NCBI GenBank assembly: GCA_937121005.1 | Contig: CAKZKB010000145.1 | Location: 1-13,498, forward strand | Length of the DNA: 13,498 nt | DNA from: an uncultured cyanobacterium | GTDB lineage: Bacteria > Cyanobacteriota > Cyanobacteriia > Cyanobacteriales > Geitlerinemataceae | Reading direction: 5' to 3' | In this document: positions 11,492 to 13,498 of the stretch, one piece after another | Numbering within the stretch: the stretch's first letter is position 1 | Layout: every line of letters begins with the position of its first letter | Made by a program: the position numbers and the translations under genes | Notes under the pieces: model-generated | Database searches by the model: none | What the model was told of the DNA's origin: nothing | What the model saw: only the letters and a program-made list of their open reading frames with translations

Positions 11492-13498
11492 TTACGACGA
11501 CTTTTTCTTGCGAGTCGATCGCGATTTTGTCGATTTCTTCGACTTCGACTTCGACCCCGCCTTGGCTGCTAGCAACTCCACTGCTTTCTCCATAGACAAA
11601 TCCTCCACCGACTCCCCTTCGGGAACCGAAGCATTGGTTTTGCCATGCTTGACGTAGGGGCCGTAAGGGCCATCGAAAATATTGACGGGTTCGCCGTCTT
11701 CTGGGTGCGATCCCAGTTCCCGTAGCGGGGTTTTCGTGGATTTGCGACCGCCCGCCCCGCGACCTTTTTTCGGTTGCGATAGCAGTTCCAAAGCGCGATC
11801 GAGGGTAATGGTTAAAACGTCATCGCCTTCGGATTTCTTCAGCGATCGATAGTCGTCTTTCCCTTCCGGGCCGCCTTTTTTATGCACCACGTAAGGGCCG
11901 TAGCGTCCCAAGTTGGTTTGAACTTTGTTCCCGGTTTCGGGATGATTTCCCAACGTCCGGGGAAGGGATAGCAACCCCACCGCAATATCGAGGGTGACAT
12001 TCTCTTTTTGTAACCCTTTGGGAAGGGACGATCGCTTCGGTTTGGGGTTGTCTTCGGTTTTGTCCCCTAACTGCACGTAGGGGCCGTAACTGCCCAATAA
12101 AATGTAAATGGGTTCTCCCGTTTCCGGGTGCATTCCCAATTTTTCGGGCCCTTCTGTTTTCTGTTTGAGCAGTTCTTGAACTTGTTCCGGGGCCAGATCT
12201 GCCGGGGTCAAATTGTGGGGAATGGAAGCCGTAACCGCACCGTTACCATTGCCATCGCTGGCTTCTAAATAAGGGCCGAATTTGCCGATACGAACGGTGA
12301 CATCGAGACCTTCCAAGTCGATCGCTTTCGCTTCGCTAGGGTCGATGGCGGTTTCTCGTTCTTTAACTTGGGTGTCGAGACCTTTTTCTCCCAAATAGAA
12401 CTCTTTGAGATAGGGCAACCACTGAGCCTCTCCCGTCGAAATATGGTCGAGAGTGGCTTCCATTTTGGCAGTAAAGCGGGTATCGACCAGATCGGAAAAA
12501 TGTTTTTCCAGCAAACTGGTGACAGCAAAAGCAGTAAACGTCGGCACCAAAGCGTTGCCTTGCATTTGGGCGTAACCGCGATCGATAATTGTCCCGATAA
12601 TGCTAGCGTAGGTACTGGGTCGGCCGATGCCTTCCTTTTCTAGGGTTTTCACCAAAGAAGCCTCGCTGTAGCGCGACGGCGGTTGGGTTTCGTGACCGAC
12701 GGGTTCGATGTTTTTGCACTCGGGACGATCGCCCACTGCTAAACTCGGTAACACCACTTCTTGGTCGTCGATCGCCGCACTGGGATCGTCGGATCCTTCC
12801 ACGTAAGCGCGGAAAAATCCGGGGAAGTCGATGCGTTTGCCATTGGAACGAAATCCCGCATCTTCCACTTGCAAATCGACGGTAATAAACGTCAACCGGG
12901 CTTCAGCCATTTGGCTGGCCACAGTGCGCTTCCAAATTAGATCGTACAGCGACAACTCGCGACCGCTCAACCCCGTTTCTTTAGGTGTGCGGAACCGACT
13001 TCCCGCCGGACGGATGGCTTCGTGGGCCTCTTGCGCCCCCTTGCTTTTGGTGGCGTACTGGCGCGGTTGGGGCGAGAGGTAGTTTTTACCGTACATTTCC
13101 TCCACGCACTCGCGGGCGGCGGCGATCGCCTGGTCGGACAAATGCACCGAGTCCGTCCGCATATAGGTAATGTAGCCGTTTTCGTAGAGGTTTTGGGCCA
13201 CGCGCATGGTGTCTCGGGCCGACAGGCGCAGCTTGCGGTTGGCTTCCTGCTGTAGGGTGGAGGTGGTAAACGGCGGCGAGGGTTTGCGCTTCGAGGCCCG
13301 TTCGTCGATATCGGTGACGCGCCAAGGCTTGTCGGTGATGCGATCTTGGAGGGCGATCGCGCTTTCCTCATCTAATAATAGGACGTTGCGACCTTCGGCG
13401 ATGCGACCGGTGGACTCATCGAAATCCGACCCGGTGGCGACTTTCGTACCGCCAACAGTGACGAGTTTGGCTTCAAACTGGGATGCTTCCTTCTCCAA
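11492..13498 (-). CDS. topA: DNA topoisomerase I (TopA), C-terminal part; 5' end outside window
   Basis: This is a type IA topoisomerase, which relaxes negative supercoils by cutting and passing single strands. The frame is open to the window edge, so the first codon here is not the start; the TOPRIM domain lies outside. In the 668-residue fragment the catalytic Tyr is at 112 in YITYMRTDSVHLS, followed by GAQEAHEAIRP (154-164) and EKEGIGRPSTYASI (287-300). The C-terminal third carries four repeats with an (F/Y)GPY core, at 407-410, 471-475, 533-537 and 612-616, of the Toprim C-terminal repeat type. These replace the Cys4 zinc fingers of E. coli TopA, as is usual in cyanobacteria. It ends in a Lys/Ser-rich basic tail (about 646-668) that should bind DNA. 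Confidence 0.96.
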   Translation of the reverse strand: MEKEASQFEAKLVTVGGTKVATGSDFDESTGRIAEGRNVLLLDEESAIALQDRITDKPWRVTDIDERASKRKPSPPFTTSTLQQEANRKLRLSARDTMRVAQNLYENGYITYMRTDSVHLSDQAIAAARECVEEMYGKNYLSPQPRQYATKSKGAQEAHEAIRPAGSRFRTPKETGLSGRELSLYDLIWKRTVASQMAEARLTFITVDLQVEDAGFRSNGKRIDFPGFFRAYVEGSDDPSAAIDDQEVVLPSLAVGDRPECKNIEPVGHETQPPSRYSEASLVKTLEKEGIGRPSTYASIIGTIIDRGYAQMQGNALVPTFTAFAVTSLLEKHFSDLVDTRFTAKMEATLDHISTGEAQWLPYLKEFYLGEKGLDTQVKERETAIDPSEAKAIDLEGLDVTVRIGKFGPYLEASDGNGNGAVTASIPHNLTPADLAPEQVQELLKQKTEGPEKLGMHPETGEPIYILLGSYGPYVQLGDKTEDNPKPKRSSLPKGLQKENVTLDIAVGLLSLPRTLGNHPETGNKVQTNLGRYGPYVVHKKGGPEGKDDYRSLKKSEGDDVLTITLDRALELLSQPKKGRGAGGRKSTKTPLRELGSHPEDGEPVNIFDGPYGPYVKHGKTNASVPEGESVEDLSMEKAVELLAAKAGSKSKSKKSTKSRSTRKKKSS

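Noticed and set aside
12967..13371. A 134-codon frame on the minus strand within topA
   Set aside because: It is a shifted frame of the clear topA coding sequence, rich in Pro, Arg and Ala as expected of a GC-rich shadow.

Overview
This window is chromosomal DNA from a cyanobacterium. The evidence is the very high density of the HIP1 octamer GCGATCGC (for example at 55-62, 881-888, 2231-2238, 4854-4861, 6002-6009, 6161-6168 and 6530-6537) and several proteins of cyanobacterial type: a TPR-CHAT protein, Uma2 proteins, a conserved PD-(D/E)XK family and a zinc-finger-less TopA. The long dispersed inverted repeats suggest a large, repeat-rich genome such as that of a filamentous lineage, but this is only an inference.

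Layout. Bases 1-1029 (+) hold the C-terminal part of a PcrA/UvrD helicase. Bases 1175-2020 (-) encode a cyclic-nucleotide-binding protein with a coiled coil, one membrane helix and a cysteine-bearing tail. A remnant of a Uma2-like gene lies just upstream of it (2057-2197). Bases 2361-3689 (+) encode an orphan histidine kinase, preceded by 11-bp tandem repeats. Bases 3697-4779 (-) encode an FbaB-type class I fructose-bisphosphate aldolase, ending 7 bp from the convergent kinase gene. Next on the minus strand come a PD-(D/E)XK protein (4937-5545), a conserved 127-aa protein (5647-6030) and a TMEM14-like membrane protein (6034-6351). A 417-bp gene-free stretch (6352-6768) holds tandem heptamers, a perfect 28-bp palindrome and a promoter-like -10. 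Bases 6769-7608 (+) encode a sulfotransferase. The rest is minus strand, in transcription order: topA (partial, 13498-11492), a Uma2 protein (11290-10715), a PD-(D/E)XK protein (10621-9989) and a secreted TPR-CHAT protease-like protein (9999-7660) whose start lies inside the end of the nuclease-like gene.

How the genes relate. Housekeeping genes (pcrA, fbaB, topA) alternate with variable cyanobacterial genes. Two pairs look like real transcriptional units. One is the nuclease-like gene plus the TPR-CHAT gene, which overlap by 11 bp. The other is the TMEM14-like gene plus the 127-aa gene, 3 bp apart. A nested inverted-repeat element occurs three times (1040-1155, 11348-11434, and a shortened copy at 5564-5611), always between genes. 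A second palindromic family occurs twice (6697-6724 and 11453-11474).

I saw no CRISPR array, tRNA, rRNA or transposase gene, and no convincing new multi-gene system. The most unusual items are the nuclease/CHAT pair, the membrane-anchored CNB protein and the three-copy repeat family.
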